Assembly (NCBI GenBank): GCA_021731085.1
Contig: JAKFYB010000018.1
Coordinates: forward strand, 62,001-126,000
Length of the DNA stretch: 64,000 nt
Direction of reading: 5' to 3'
Source of the DNA: Dehalococcoidia bacterium
Lineage (GTDB): Bacteria; Chloroflexota; Dehalococcoidia; DSTF01; JACRBR01
The position numbers and the translations under genes are program-made. Below are positions 30,082 to 40,239 of the stretch, in pieces. Within the stretch, counting starts at the first letter, position 1. The number at the start of each line of letters is the position of its first letter. The notes under the pieces were generated by a model. It ran no database searches, had not been told where the DNA came from, and worked only from the letters and a program-made list of their open reading frames with translations.

Positions 30082-30333
30082 CTAGCCAAGCTTTATCGCC
30101 AGGCACGTCGTCGTCCGCTGCACCCCGTCCGCCTGCTGCAGCCCCTCCGTGATCGCGTTGCCCAGCTTGTCGAGGTCATCCGCCTCCAGCTGCACGATGA
30201 CATCGAACGGCCCCGTCACCGTATCGACCGCCGTCACCCGCGCGTCCCCATGCGAAAGCTTCTTGATCGCATCACAAACCGCCCGCGCCTTGCCGACCTC
30301 CGCCTCGATAAGCACATATCCTCGCACGGCCAT
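30082..30333 (-). CDS. stand-alone Lrp/AsnC ligand-binding (RAM) domain protein
   Basis: VRGYVLIEAEVGKARAVCDAI...VTGPFDVIVQLEADD; no HTH. Confidence 0.88.
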   Translation of the reverse strand: MAVRGYVLIEAEVGKARAVCDAIKKLSHGDARVTAVDTVTGPFDVIVQLEADDLDKLGNAITEGLQQADGVQRTTTCLAIKLG

Positions 30334-30409
30334 AGCATGCCTCCTCGGTTTCTAATGTAATTGGTCATCAGAGTAACGCCGAAGTCCTTGGCTGAGTAGG
30401 AAAACGAAA

Positions 30410-30433
30410 AGGCCCTCGATTGATCGAGGGCCT
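30410..30433 (-). terminator. intrinsic terminator of clpC
   Basis: AGGCCCTCGAT-tg-ATCGAGGGCCT followed on minus strand by TTTTCGTTTT. Confidence 0.85.
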
Positions 30434-30459
30434 CTTGTATCAAGGTCGGCCATTGGTGG

Positions 30460-32943
30460 CTACGTAAGCGCGGGCTCTTCCGCCGGTTCCGGCGTGCGCT
30501 TGTCCATGACGATGTCCTCGCCCTGGATGTCGATCAGCACCGTATCGCCCGGCGCAAACCGCTCCTGTAGAAGCGCCTCCGACAGCCGGTCCTCAAGCTC
30601 GTTCTGGATCACGCGGCGCAGCGGCCGCGCGCCGAACACCATGTCGTAACCCTTCTCGCCGAGCCAGTCCTTCGCCGCGTCCGTCATCTCCATCGACAGG
30701 CCCTTGAGAAGCAACTGCTTGTCCAGCTCTCGGAGCTGCAGGTCGACGATCTTGCGGATGTCCGGCTTCGTCAGCGCGTGGAACACCACCTGGCTGTCGA
30801 TGCGGTTCAGGAATTCCGGCCGGAAGACGCGCTTCAGCTCTTCCTCGACCTTGCCCTTCATCTTCGTGTACTGGTCGTCGGCCGTCTTCGCCTCGTCCTT
30901 CTTCACCGCGAAGCCCAGACCGGAGTCCTTGCGGATCAGGTCCGAACCGACGTTGCTCGTCATGATGATGATCGTGTTCCGGAAGTCCACCTTGCGGCCC
31001 TTCGCGTCGGTCAGGTGGCCGTCGTCGAAGATCTGCAGCAGCATGTTGAACACGTCCGGGTGCGCTTTCTCGATCTCGTCGAGCAGAATCAGGCAGTACG
31101 ACTTGCGCCGCACCATGTCCGTGAGTTGACCACCGTCGTCGTAGCCGATGTATCCCGGAGGCGCCCCGACCAGCCGCGAAAGGTTGTGCTTCTCCATGAA
31201 CTCGCTCATATCGATGCGGATCATGTTGTCTTCGCTGCCGAACATGAACTCCGAGAGCACGCGCGGAAGGTACGTCTTGCCGACGCCGGTTGGCCCGAGG
31301 AACATGAAGACGCCGATTGGGCGCTTCGGGTCCTTCAAGCCGGCACGGCTCCGGCGAACGGACTTCGCGATCGCCGTGACAGCGTCGTCCTGGCCGATCA
31401 CCTTGCCGTGCAGGGCCTCCTCCATCTGGAGCAGCCGCTGCGACTCTTCGGTGTTGATACGCGCGACGGGGATGCCCGTCCACATGCTCACGACATCAGC
31501 GATATCGTCCTCGGTCACCGTCGGCTTGTCGGTGTCGCGCTCGACCTCGATGCCCTGTTCCAGCGACTCGATCTTCTCCTGCAGTTTCACCTCGCGGTCG
31601 CGAAGCTCGGCGGCGTACTCGTACTGCTGCGACGAGATCGCCGCATCCTTCTCGCGGCGCAGCGACTCGAGGCCCTTGGCCGCTTCCTTGAGGGAGGGCG
31701 GTGTGGCCGAGCGCCGGATGCGCACGCGGCTCGAAGCCTCATCGATGAGGTCGATCGCCTTGTCTGGCAAGAAGCGGTCGGAGACGTAGCGCGATGCAAG
31801 CTCCGCGGACGCGACGAGCGCTTCCTCGCTGATGATCAGCTTGTGGTGCTCCTCGTACTTCTCCTTGATGCCCTTGAGTATCTCGATCGTCTCTTCGACG
31901 CTCGGCTCCTCGACCATCACCGGCTGGAAGCGGCGCTCAAGCGCGGCATCGCGCTCGATGTGCTTGCGGAACTCATCGAGCGTCGTCGCGCCGATGCACT
32001 GCAGTTCGCCCCGCGCGAGGGATGGTTTGAGGATGTTCGCCGCATCGACAGCGCCTTCGGCCGCACCTGCACCGACGAGCATGTGCAGCTCATCGACGAA
32101 GAGCACGCAGTTGCCGCTGCTCTTGATCTCTTCGATGACCTTCTTGAGGCGCTCCTCGAACTCACCACGGTACTTCGTCCCCGCGACGAGCGAGCCGATG
32201 TCCAGCGTAAGCAAGCGCTTGCCCTGCAGTGTCTCCGGCACGTCGCCGCTGATGATGCGGTGCGCCAGCCCCTCGGCGATGGCCGTCTTGCCAACGCCTG
32301 GCTCACCAATAAGGACGGGGTTGTTCTTGGTTCGCCGGGACAGAATCTGCACGACGCGTTCGATCTCTTTCGAGCGGCCGATGACGGGGTCGAGCTTGCC
32401 GGCCCGCGCGGCCTGCGTGAGGTCCATGCCGAGTTGGTCGACGGTTGGTGTTCGTGTCGATGACCGCGCGCCCGCGCCGGCCGCCTGCCCCTGTGGCATG
32501 CTCTGGCTCAGAATCCGCGTCGTCTCTGCCCGAACGCGCTCGAGGTTCACGCCAAGGCTCTCGAGGACGCCGGCAGCAATGCCCTCACCCTCGCGGACGA
32601 GGCCGAGGAGCAGGTGTTCGGTGCCAATGTAGTGGTGGTTCAGCCGGCGCGCCTCGTCGACCGCCAGCTCGATGACCTTCTTGGCGCGCGGCGTCAGGCC
32701 GATCTCGCCGAGCACGGCGCGGTCGCCGCGGCCGATGATGAACTCTACGGCCGAGCGAACCTTGTTGAGCTCGACGCCCAGGTTCGCCAGCACCTTGGCG
32801 GCCACGCCGTCGCCCTCGCGGACGAGGCCGAGCAGCAAGTGCTCCGTGCCGATGTAATTGTGGTTGAAGCGCTGGGCTTCTTCCTGAGCCAGTGTCAGGA
32901 CACGGCGCGCTCTTTCTGTGAATTTGTCGAACCTGTCAGCCAT
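30460..32943 (-). CDS. clpC: ATP-dependent Clp protease ATP-binding subunit ClpC
   Basis: [61 protein letters not shown]. Confidence 0.97.
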   Translation of the reverse strand: MADRFDKFTERARRVLTLAQEEAQRFNHNYIGTEHLLLGLVREGDGVAAKVLANLGVELNKVRSAVEFIIGRGDRAVLGEIGLTPRAKKVIELAVDEARRLNHHYIGTEHLLLGLVREGEGIAAGVLESLGVNLERVRAETTRILSQSMPQGQAAGAGARSSTRTPTVDQLGMDLTQAARAGKLDPVIGRSKEIERVVQILSRRTKNNPVLIGEPGVGKTAIAEGLAHRIISGDVPETLQGKRLLTLDIGSLVAGTKYRGEFEERLKKVIEEIKSSGNCVLFVDELHMLVGAGAAEGAVDAANILKPSLARGELQCIGATTLDEFRKHIERDAALERRFQPVMVEEPSVEETIEILKGIKEKYEEHHKLIISEEALVASAELASRYVSDRFLPDKAIDLIDEASSRVRIRRSATPPSLKEAAKGLESLRREKDAAISSQQYEYAAELRDREVKLQEKIESLEQGIEVERDTDKPTVTEDDIADVVSMWTGIPVARINTEESQRLLQMEEALHGKVIGQDDAVTAIAKSVRRSRAGLKDPKRPIGVFMFLGPTGVGKTYLPRVLSEFMFGSEDNMIRIDMSEFMEKHNLSRLVGAPPGYIGYDDGGQLTDMVRRKSYCLILLDEIEKAHPDVFNMLLQIFDDGHLTDAKGRKVDFRNTIIIMTSNVGSDLIRKDSGLGFAVKKDEAKTADDQYTKMKGKVEEELKRVFRPEFLNRIDSQVVFHALTKPDIRKIVDLQLRELDKQLLLKGLSMEMTDAAKDWLGEKGYDMVFGARPLRRVIQNELEDRLSEALLQERFAPGDTVLIDIQGEDIVMDKRTPEPAEEPALT

Positions 32944-33163
32944 CCCGCGCTCCGTTCCAAGAATTGATAACGTTGTATAACCAATCTAGCATAAACGCTT
33001 CTGCGGAGTCCAGTAGGGCCCCCGCGTATAAACGCCAGGGGCCCGTTAATTTCTGTCGTCGGGTGCGCGTCGGTGCGACTCGAGCGGCGTTCCCCCTGAT
33101 TTCCTACGCGGACGATCCTACGTCCGGACTACTTGCAGTGTCGCAACAACGGCAGCGCGTTGT

Positions 33164-34789
33164 CTAACTCTTGTCTTCCTCGTCGTCGGCGGGAGCCGCT
33201 TGCTCTTCCGTCGAACCCTCACTGCCTTCGCTTGCAGCTTCGGCTGGTTCGTTGGTCGATGAATCGGCGACGGTGGCCGCAGCGGGTTCCTCGGCGGGAG
33301 ACTCCGCTGTGTCAGAGGGAGAGACGTCCGCGCTAGCAGCTTCTACGGCCGCTTCCTTCGTTGCCTCGATTTCCGATGACGACCCAAGGCCCGCGGCAGC
33401 GAATGCCTGTGCCATCGCCGACGGCGGCTCTGGCTCCTGCACGCGCGGTGCGGGTGGGGGAGTCGGCGTCGATGCTGCTGCGGTCGCGCTTGGCGCCGTT
33501 GCCGGTGCGTCTTCGGTTTCTGGCGCCGCGGCCGATGCTGGCGCTTCCGGTGGCGTTTCCTTCGTGTTGACAGTCAGGCCCTCGCGCTCCTCGAATTCCT
33601 TCGAAAGGTCCTCCGGGACAGCGACGATCTCACCCTGATCGTTGAACATGAAGCCGAGCTTCGTGCCTTCATCGCGAGCTTCCCGGAGGCTCAGGCCCAG
33701 GCGGTGACGGTCGCGCTCGATGCGCACGATCTTCAGCGGCAAGAGGTCGCCTTCACGGACGACTTCCTTCGGGTGGGCGATCCGGCGGTCGACGAGTTCC
33801 GATACGTGGATGAGGCCCTCGACCGGGCCCTCGATCCGCGCAAAGGCGCCGAATGTCACGAGCTTCGTGACCATGCCGGGCACAACGCGCCCGACCTGGT
33901 ACTTGTCGACGATGAGATCCCACTCCTCGGGCTGCGCGCGTCGCAGCGAGAGTGCAATCTTCTTCGTCTCGGGATCGACCTTCATGACGTACACGTCGAC
34001 CTCGTCGCCGATTTTGTACATCTCTTCCGGCGACTTGTTGCGGTCCCACGAAACTTCGCTGAGGTGCGCGAGGCCATCGGCGCCGCCGAGGTCGATGAAC
34101 ACACCGAAACTTCGCACGCTCGAGACGCGACCCTTCCGGATCTCGCCTTCCTTGAGTTCTTCGAGCAGCCGGTCCTTCTGTTGCGATCGCCATTCTTGCA
34201 GCGCCGCGCGCTCGGAAAGAATCACACGGTTGCGGCGGCGGTTGATCTCGATGACTTTGAGCCGGAGTTGCTTGCCGACCGCCGAAGCAAGTCCGCCATC
34301 GCCTTCCGTCTCTGGACGGACGCCGACGACCTGTGACAACGGGACGAACGCGCTGACGCCCTCAACGTTCACCAGCAGGCCGCCCTTGTTGTAGCCGGTG
34401 ACCTCTGCGTCGAACGCCTCCGCTTCTTCGAAGCGCGTCTGCAGCACACGCCAACCACGCTCGCCGCGGGCGCGATCGACGGACAGAAACACCTGCCCGT
34501 CATCTGTCTCGGGCTGCATCACATAGACGAGGATCTTGTCGTCAACAGCGATCTTGCTCGTCGGGTCGGCGCCCATCGAGTGCATCTCATTCAGCGGAAT
34601 GATGCCCTCGGACTTGGAGCCAACATCGACGATGACGCCATCGCGCTGGATGCCCATAATGGTGCCTTCGATCACTTCGCCACGTCGCAGCGACTTGATC
34701 CCAGCCCCATCAGAGTCCAGCCAACTCTGCATGCTGAAGGCGTCGTCGTCCTTCACTTCGGTTTCGACTTCGCCACTACTTACTTCCAT
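33164..34789 (-). CDS. rpsA: S1 RNA-binding domain protein / 30S ribosomal protein S1-like (four S1 repeats, long Ala/Pro/Glu-rich tail)
   Basis: repeated GxVxxVxxxGxFVxLxxxxGLxHxSE blocks; ATG 34789. Confidence 0.88.
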   Translation of the reverse strand: MEVSSGEVETEVKDDDAFSMQSWLDSDGAGIKSLRRGEVIEGTIMGIQRDGVIVDVGSKSEGIIPLNEMHSMGADPTSKIAVDDKILVYVMQPETDDGQVFLSVDRARGERGWRVLQTRFEEAEAFDAEVTGYNKGGLLVNVEGVSAFVPLSQVVGVRPETEGDGGLASAVGKQLRLKVIEINRRRNRVILSERAALQEWRSQQKDRLLEELKEGEIRKGRVSSVRSFGVFIDLGGADGLAHLSEVSWDRNKSPEEMYKIGDEVDVYVMKVDPETKKIALSLRRAQPEEWDLIVDKYQVGRVVPGMVTKLVTFGAFARIEGPVEGLIHVSELVDRRIAHPKEVVREGDLLPLKIVRIERDRHRLGLSLREARDEGTKLGFMFNDQGEIVAVPEDLSKEFEEREGLTVNTKETPPEAPASAAAPETEDAPATAPSATAAASTPTPPPAPRVQEPEPPSAMAQAFAAAGLGSSSEIEATKEAAVEAASADVSPSDTAESPAEEPAAATVADSSTNEPAEAASEGSEGSTEEQAAPADDEEDKS

Positions 34790-35062
34790 CAACGCGGTGC
34801 GGCCTCCTGTAAAAAATAAGCCGTCTCGATCTCGGACGTCAGACTTGCGGTCTGTTGCCCTGACCGGTCCGGCTTCAAGTCCGAGTCTAACACAGGTTTG
34901 ACGATGCAAGGAAGGAATTTCCTTGCAAGTTCGTCTGTTGGCGAGACGTGCGCTATACTCTCCCGCCGCGACCATCGAGTGGACGCCGCACCAGACAACA
35001 GTTCGATTGTTCGCGCAGGCTCGTTCTCGCCGGCGCAGATGCTGACGAGAGGAGGGTCGCGT

Positions 35063-35158
35063 ATGAGCTCCGTGGTGAAGAAGCGCAAGAAGAAGATGCG
35101 CAAGCACAAGCATCGCAAAATGCTGAAGAAGACGCGCTGGCAACGAAAGCACAAGTAG
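35063..35158 (+). CDS. AURKAIP1/COX24-domain 31-aa protein, bS22-like ribosomal protein
   Basis: MSSVVKKRKKKMRKHKHRKMLKKTRWQRKHK with GGAGGG SD. Confidence 0.85.
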   Translation: MSSVVKKRKKKMRKHKHRKMLKKTRWQRKHK

Positions 35159-35185
35159 TCGTCGCTTCTGGATTGCATTCATACA

Positions 35186-35216
35186 GAGACCCTCGCAGAT
35201 CTTGCGAGGGTCTCTC
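35186..35216 (+). terminator. intrinsic terminator after the bS22-like gene
   Basis: AGAGACCCTCGCA/TGCGAGGGTCTCT 13-bp arms then CGTGTTTG. Confidence 0.8.
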
Positions 35217-35245
35217 GTGTTTGCACAGGATGCGGCTGTTGGCTC

Positions 35246-35268
35246 GTAGCGCGGGCCTACAGCCCGCG
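35246..35268. repeat. dispersed hairpin repeat A
   Basis: GTAGCGCGGGCCTACAGCCCGCG. Confidence 0.8.
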
Positions 35269-35300
35269 TTCCCCCGCATACGGGGGTTACACTTTTCGCA

Positions 35301-35825
35301 ATGACAATAGCGCTGAAGCTAACGCACGACGAGCCGCGGCTGGTGTATCTGGCACTCGTGTATCATCTGGGCCGCCCGGGTTCGGAACTGAACGCCGAGA
35401 CGATGCTGCCGCTGGAACACGGTCTGCGGGAGGTGAAGGTCGCCCTCGGCCGCGACATCCAGTCACCAGAAGCGACCATCGAACTTGATGATTGGCAGTT
35501 CCAACGTCTGGCCTCCGCAATCAAGGGCAGCGTGAACGAGTTTCGCGTCTACCACATGAGGGAGGGTGCAGTCAGTGGCGTAGCGCGGTGGACCGAGACT
35601 GCCGAGACGCTGTTTCCGGATATCAAGCTGGATCACGAAGCCGCGCTGGATCTCGCCGAAGCAATGATGATGCTGCAGCGTAGAATCGATAGGGCGGTCG
35701 CAAAGGCGATCAAAGCTGATTCTGCGTCCGATTCCTCATCGTCCGACTCCGACCCGCTTCAGCCGCAAGCCGATGTTCCTGCGCCGAAGTCAGGCAGATG
35801 GCCGTTCGGCAAGCGCTCGACATAA
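35301..35825 (+). CDS. hypothetical protein
   Basis: intact ORF, no recognised motif. Confidence 0.6.
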   Translation: MTIALKLTHDEPRLVYLALVYHLGRPGSELNAETMLPLEHGLREVKVALGRDIQSPEATIELDDWQFQRLASAIKGSVNEFRVYHMREGAVSGVARWTETAETLFPDIKLDHEAALDLAEAMMMLQRRIDRAVAKAIKADSASDSSSSDSDPLQPQADVPAPKSGRWPFGKRST

Positions 35826-35896
35826 ACCACTACCGCCGCCGGGTGCTGACTGCTACAATCACTCATCTGATATAGCGTCTTAGTATCGGCAGCCGA

Positions 35897-36112
35897 ATGG
35901 TAACCAGCCCCTTCGAGAACTACCTGGACCTTGTGGAGGCCGCACGCCTTCTCAATATCCACCCCCAGTCGCTTCGACGCCTCATCAAGCAGAAGAAGGT
36001 GCCGGCCGTCTTGTTCGCAGGTAAGTACCTGATAGAGCGGGACAAGCTCGAAATGTTCAAGAGCAACTACGACCCGCGCCCCGGCCGCAAGCCAATTCGG
36101 CGCCTCCTCTAG
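35897..36112 (+). CDS. small excisionase-type helix-turn-helix protein
   Basis: LDLVEAARLLNIHPQSLRRLIKQKKVPAVLFAGKYLIERDKLEMF. Confidence 0.85.
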   Translation: MVTSPFENYLDLVEAARLLNIHPQSLRRLIKQKKVPAVLFAGKYLIERDKLEMFKSNYDPRPGRKPIRRLL

Positions 36113-36141
36113 GGCGAGGAGCGTCGCTGCGTGTTAAACGA

Positions 36142-36168
36142 AAGGGCAGGCCCAACGGGCCTGCCCTT
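36142..36168 (+). terminator. intrinsic terminator
   Basis: AAGGGCAGGCCC-aac-GGGCCTGCCCTT then CTTTGTCGTTT. Confidence 0.85.
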
Positions 36169-36194
36169 CTTTGTCGTTTCTGCGACGCCGGTTT

Positions 36195-36455
36195 TCATCC
36201 GCCAGCGATTGCTGGCAGTAGATAGACCTCGGCATCGACGGGCACGGCCTGGTCCAGCGACATAACTTGCTCGTTGTTGATAGCGAATCCGATCTCCGGC
36301 CGCATCCCTTCCGCGTCCACAAGCCGATCGCGGAACCCCGGAAACTTCCCCTCCAGTGCGTCGATCACCTCCGCGAGCGTCGCGCCGACGACCTCGACCT
36401 TGTCCGCACCACCAGCGAGTGGCCGGAACATCGCCGGGATCCAGACCATCGCCAT
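36195..36455 (-). CDS. MoaD/ThiS-family sulfur carrier
   Basis: ALEGKFPGFRDRLV...VDAEVYLLPAIAGG (C-terminal GG). Confidence 0.85.
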   Translation of the reverse strand: MAMVWIPAMFRPLAGGADKVEVVGATLAEVIDALEGKFPGFRDRLVDAEGMRPEIGFAINNEQVMSLDQAVPVDAEVYLLPAIAGG

Positions 36456-36458
36456 CGA

Positions 36459-38702
36459 CTACGCGATCCCGCGCGTTGTCTCGAGAATCCTCCGCGGCGA
36501 CATCGGCAGCTGCGTCTGTCGGACGCCCGTCGCGCGCGCCACAGCATTCGCAATCGCCGCCAGCGGCGGCACAATCCCCGGCTCGCCAACGCCACGCACC
36601 CCGAATGGGTGCAGCGGGTTCGGCACCTCGACGATAATTGTCTCGATCATCGGCACGTCGAGCGATGTTGGAATCCGGTAGTCGAGGAAGCTGGAGTTCG
36701 CCATGCGACCGGTGTCGTCGTAATAGTACTCCTCGTTCAGCGCCCAGCCGATGCCCTGGACGGCGCCGCCCTGCATCTGGCCCTCGACGTAAGCTGGGTG
36801 CACGGCCGTACCCGCGTCTTGGATCGCCGTGTACCGAAGAATCGTCGTCTTCCCCGTGTCCGGATCCACCTCCACATCAACGATGTGGTGCGCGAATCCG
36901 CCACCCGCCAGGAAGCCCGCATTCACGGAGCCGCTGACCGTGAGTCCGACGCCGCGCCCGACGGTTGCAACCGCCGCTTCCTTAAACGTCATCGTCTTGC
37001 TTCCGTCCGCGTTCTTGAATACGCCGGCCTCAAACTGCACCTCATCAGGCGTCGTCTGCCATGTCGGAGCGAGGCGCTCCTTGAGAGCCGCGATAAGATT
37101 CTTTCCGGCCTCGTGCACCGCCATGCCTGACGCGAACGTTACGCGGCTGCCCGCCGTCACGTCGTTCACGCCGACCGAGTCCGTGTCGACGACCGTCGCC
37201 TTCACGTCCTCGAACGTGATGCCCAGCGTCTCAGCGAGCTGCATCGCCAGCGACGCGCGCGTGCCGCCGATGTCCGTATTGCCTTCGTTGAGGTTCACAG
37301 TGCCGTCCGGTTGCACGCTCACGTTCACGCTAGACCGAAGCCCCACGTTGAACCAGAACCCCGACGCCACGCCGCGACCACGGTTCGGCCCTTCGAGCGG
37401 CGTGTTGTAGTGCGGTGAGTTCAGCGCCGCCTCGACGCACTCTTCATGCCCGATGCGCTTGAACGGCATCCCCATCGGCCCGCGCGAGCCCTCCGCGGCT
37501 GAGTTCATGAGCCGGAACTTCAGCGGGTCGATTTTGAGTTGATCCGCGATCTCGTCGATGAGCTGCTCCATCGCGAACGCGGCTGCGGGCGCGCTCGGTG
37601 CGCGATAGTCCTGCGTGCGTGGCTTGTTCACAACCACATCGAACCCATCAAACTTCACGTGCTCGATCTGGTACGCCGCCGTCACGACCATCGTCGCGTA
37701 CATCGCCGCGGAACCCGGATAGGCGCCGTTCTCGTACGCCATGTCGCCGTACGCAGCGCGAAGCTTGCCGTCCTTCGTCGCGCCCAGCTTGATCCGGATA
37801 TTCGTGCCAGGCGTCGGCCCCGTGCCTTCGAACACGTCCGTGCGGTCCATCCGCATCGATACGGGCTTGCCCGTCGCACGTGAGAGCAGCGCCGCGACCG
37901 GCTCGAGGTATACGGAGATCTTGCCGCCGAACCCGCCGCCGATCTCGGTCGGGATCACCTTGATCTTGGAGATCGGGTGGCCAAGGATCTGCGAGACCGA
38001 CTCGCGCGCCGGGAACGATCCCTGTGTGCATGTCCAGATGGTCAGTTGGTCGTCGCTGTTCCAGTGCGCCGTCGCGGCCTGGGGCTCAATGTACCCCTGG
38101 TGCACCATCTTCGTCGAGAACTCGCGCTCGACGATCACATCGCACTCAGCAAATCCGGCCTCGATGTCGCCGAACGCCGAGACGGTCTGGGCGACGACAT
38201 TGCTCGGGCCTTCACTCGGGCCGGTGGGTGCGCGTGTGCGAAGCGCCTCGTGCAGGATCGGCGCGTCGGGGCGCATGGCCTCGCGCACGTCGAGCACCGC
38301 CGGCAGCACCTCGTACTCGACCTCGATCAGCTTCAGCGCTTCCTGCGCGACGTGGTCGTTGATCGCCGCAACAGCGGCAACCGCGTGTCCGCGATAGAGC
38401 ACCTTCGTCCCCGCGAGAATGTTCGCGGCAGGGTCAGGCAGCTTCGAAAGATCGCCGTCAGGGCCGACGATGTCCCGCGCCGTTACGACCGCCTTCACGC
38501 CATCAAGCGCGAGCGCCTTCGATGCGTCGATCTTTTTGAGATTCGCGTGCGCGTGCGGGCTGCGCAGTACGCGTCCCGCCAGCGCGCCTTGCTGTTTGAT
38601 GTCCGCGCCGTACTGTGCGCGGCCCGTCACCTTATCGACGCCATCCGGCCGCACCGGGCGCGTGCCGATGACTTTGTATTCGGGCTTGCTCGTCGTCACC
38701 AT
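36459..38702 (-). CDS. xanthine dehydrogenase family, molybdopterin-binding large subunit
   Basis: DGVDKVTGRAQYGADI, GGGFGGK, DYRAPSAPAAAFAMEQLID; not the AYxCSFR of form I CO dehydrogenase. Confidence 0.93.
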   Translation of the reverse strand: MVTTSKPEYKVIGTRPVRPDGVDKVTGRAQYGADIKQQGALAGRVLRSPHAHANLKKIDASKALALDGVKAVVTARDIVGPDGDLSKLPDPAANILAGTKVLYRGHAVAAVAAINDHVAQEALKLIEVEYEVLPAVLDVREAMRPDAPILHEALRTRAPTGPSEGPSNVVAQTVSAFGDIEAGFAECDVIVEREFSTKMVHQGYIEPQAATAHWNSDDQLTIWTCTQGSFPARESVSQILGHPISKIKVIPTEIGGGFGGKISVYLEPVAALLSRATGKPVSMRMDRTDVFEGTGPTPGTNIRIKLGATKDGKLRAAYGDMAYENGAYPGSAAMYATMVVTAAYQIEHVKFDGFDVVVNKPRTQDYRAPSAPAAAFAMEQLIDEIADQLKIDPLKFRLMNSAAEGSRGPMGMPFKRIGHEECVEAALNSPHYNTPLEGPNRGRGVASGFWFNVGLRSSVNVSVQPDGTVNLNEGNTDIGGTRASLAMQLAETLGITFEDVKATVVDTDSVGVNDVTAGSRVTFASGMAVHEAGKNLIAALKERLAPTWQTTPDEVQFEAGVFKNADGSKTMTFKEAAVATVGRGVGLTVSGSVNAGFLAGGGFAHHIVDVEVDPDTGKTTILRYTAIQDAGTAVHPAYVEGQMQGGAVQGIGWALNEEYYYDDTGRMANSSFLDYRIPTSLDVPMIETIIVEVPNPLHPFGVRGVGEPGIVPPLAAIANAVARATGVRQTQLPMSPRRILETTRGIA

Positions 38703-38724
38703 CGCAATGCTCCTGTCCCTATCG

Positions 38725-38754
38725 TCAGCCCTATGGGCCTCAGCCCTACGGGCC
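38725..38754. repeat. tandem 15-mer TCAGCCCTAYGGGCC x2 between subunit genes
   Basis: direct reading. Confidence 0.9.
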
Positions 38755-38755
38755 C

Positions 38756-39247
38756 TTAGGCCTTTGCCGGCGCGCGCCGCATGTCATCAGCAGCGTCGAG
38801 CACCGCCCGCACAATCTTGTCGTAGCCCGTGCAGCGGCAGAGGTTGCCCGCCAGCCAGTGGCGAATGCGCGCTTCGTCCGCATCCGGCTCCTTGTCGAGC
38901 AGCGCCTTCGCCGCCACGATGAAGCCCGGTGTGCAGATGCCGCACTGCAGCGCCGCGTTCTCGAGGAAGCTCGTCTGCAGCGGGTGGAGTGTCTCGCCGT
39001 CGGCCACGCCTTCGATCGTCACGATCTCCGCGCCGTTGCACTCAACGCCGAGCACGCAGCAGGCGTTTACCAGCGACCCGTTGACAATGACGTTGCAGGC
39101 CCCGCAGTTGCCGTTGTTGCAGCCTTCCTTAGCGCCTGTCATGCCGAGTTCATCGCGCAGCGTCTCAAGTAGGCTCTGTCGCGGTTCCACGAGGAAGTCG
39201 CGCTGTTCGCCGTTGATGCGCGCGCTTACATATGTACGTCCCGTCAC
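38756..39247 (-). CDS. (2Fe-2S)-binding small subunit of molybdenum hydroxylase
   Basis: EGCNNGNCGACNV, CGICTPGF, CRCTGYDKI. Confidence 0.96.
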   Translation of the reverse strand: MTGRTYVSARINGEQRDFLVEPRQSLLETLRDELGMTGAKEGCNNGNCGACNVIVNGSLVNACCVLGVECNGAEIVTIEGVADGETLHPLQTSFLENAALQCGICTPGFIVAAKALLDKEPDADEARIRHWLAGNLCRCTGYDKIVRAVLDAADDMRRAPAKA

Positions 39248-39249
39248 GC

Positions 39250-40125
39250 TCAGGCTCCCTTCGCTCGTGCGATTGCTGTGTTGATGACGTGCTTTGTGAG
39301 CACGCCCGCGAGATGCTTGCGTTGCGCAGCAGACCCGCGCATGTCCGTGATCGGCTTCGCGGCGTCAGATGCGGCAGCGGCGGCTGCGTCGATCGTCGCC
39401 TCAGAAACCGGCTTTCCCGCCAACGCGTCGCCCGCCGCCTTCACGTAGAGCGGAGTCGGCGCCACAGCGCCGACAGCAATGCGCGCCGACTCGAACTTCG
39501 AGCCGTCGGCGGAAAGTGCGACGCTGGCGGCTGCATTCACCACGGCGATGTCCATCTCGTTGCGCGGGATGAAGCGCTCGAACGCCGCGCCGCTGTTCGC
39601 CGCAGGAGCGGGGAACGTGATCGAGACGAGCAGTTCGCCCGCTTGCAACACGTTTTGCCCCGGCGCGGTGCAGAAGTCCTCGACCGGCACGTCGCGCTTT
39701 CCGCTGGGGCCGATGATGTTGCAGACGCCGCCTAGCGCGATCAGCGTCGGAATGGAGTCCGCCGCCGGCGAACTGTTGCAAAGATTCCCGCCCAGGCTCG
39801 CCCGCGATTGGATCTGGATGCCGCCGATCAGCGACGCCGAGTCGACCAGCGCAGGGAAGCGCTTCTGTACTTCCGCGTCACCGTAGAGTCGTGCACACGG
39901 TGCCGCCGCTCCGACGGTCAGCGACCCGTCGGATCCGAAGGAGAAGCTCGTCGCCTCCTTGATGCCTTTGATGTCAACCATGACGCCGACCTGGCGCCGT
40001 CCTTCGCGTGCCTGGATGATCACGTCGGTGCCACCGGCGAGGACGCGGGCCGTGGCCCCGTGCTTCGCCAGCGCAGCAACGGCCTCATCGAGGGACGCGG
40101 GCGCTACATATTCGAGTGCCTGCAT
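39250..40125 (-). CDS. FAD-binding medium subunit of molybdenum hydroxylase
   Basis: VLAGGTDVIIQAREG, RASLGGNLCNSSPAADS. Confidence 0.94.
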   Translation of the reverse strand: MQALEYVAPASLDEAVAALAKHGATARVLAGGTDVIIQAREGRRQVGVMVDIKGIKEATSFSFGSDGSLTVGAAAPCARLYGDAEVQKRFPALVDSASLIGGIQIQSRASLGGNLCNSSPAADSIPTLIALGGVCNIIGPSGKRDVPVEDFCTAPGQNVLQAGELLVSITFPAPAANSGAAFERFIPRNEMDIAVVNAAASVALSADGSKFESARIAVGAVAPTPLYVKAAGDALAGKPVSEATIDAAAAAASDAAKPITDMRGSAAQRKHLAGVLTKHVINTAIARAKGA

Positions 40126-40239
40126 CGTGTGCCTTTCCAGCCGGCATTCCGGCCCACAGAATCGTTATGCTGGCTACGGCATATCGGAGCCATGCCTTAG
40201 ACTCAAGCATAGATCGCTTCAGACTCGCAGGGACACCAC

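Noticed and set aside
30778-32463. 561-aa plus-strand ORF antisense to clpC
   Set aside because: Mirror frame of a conserved gene; no recognisable domain.
35897-36112. Excisionase-like HTH as sign of an integrated prophage
   Set aside because: No integrase or phage genes nearby; such small HTH proteins also occur as chromosomal regulators.
36459-38702. Form I CO dehydrogenase (CoxL) assignment
   Set aside because: Lacks the AYxCSFR active-site signature; reads DYRAPSAP instead.
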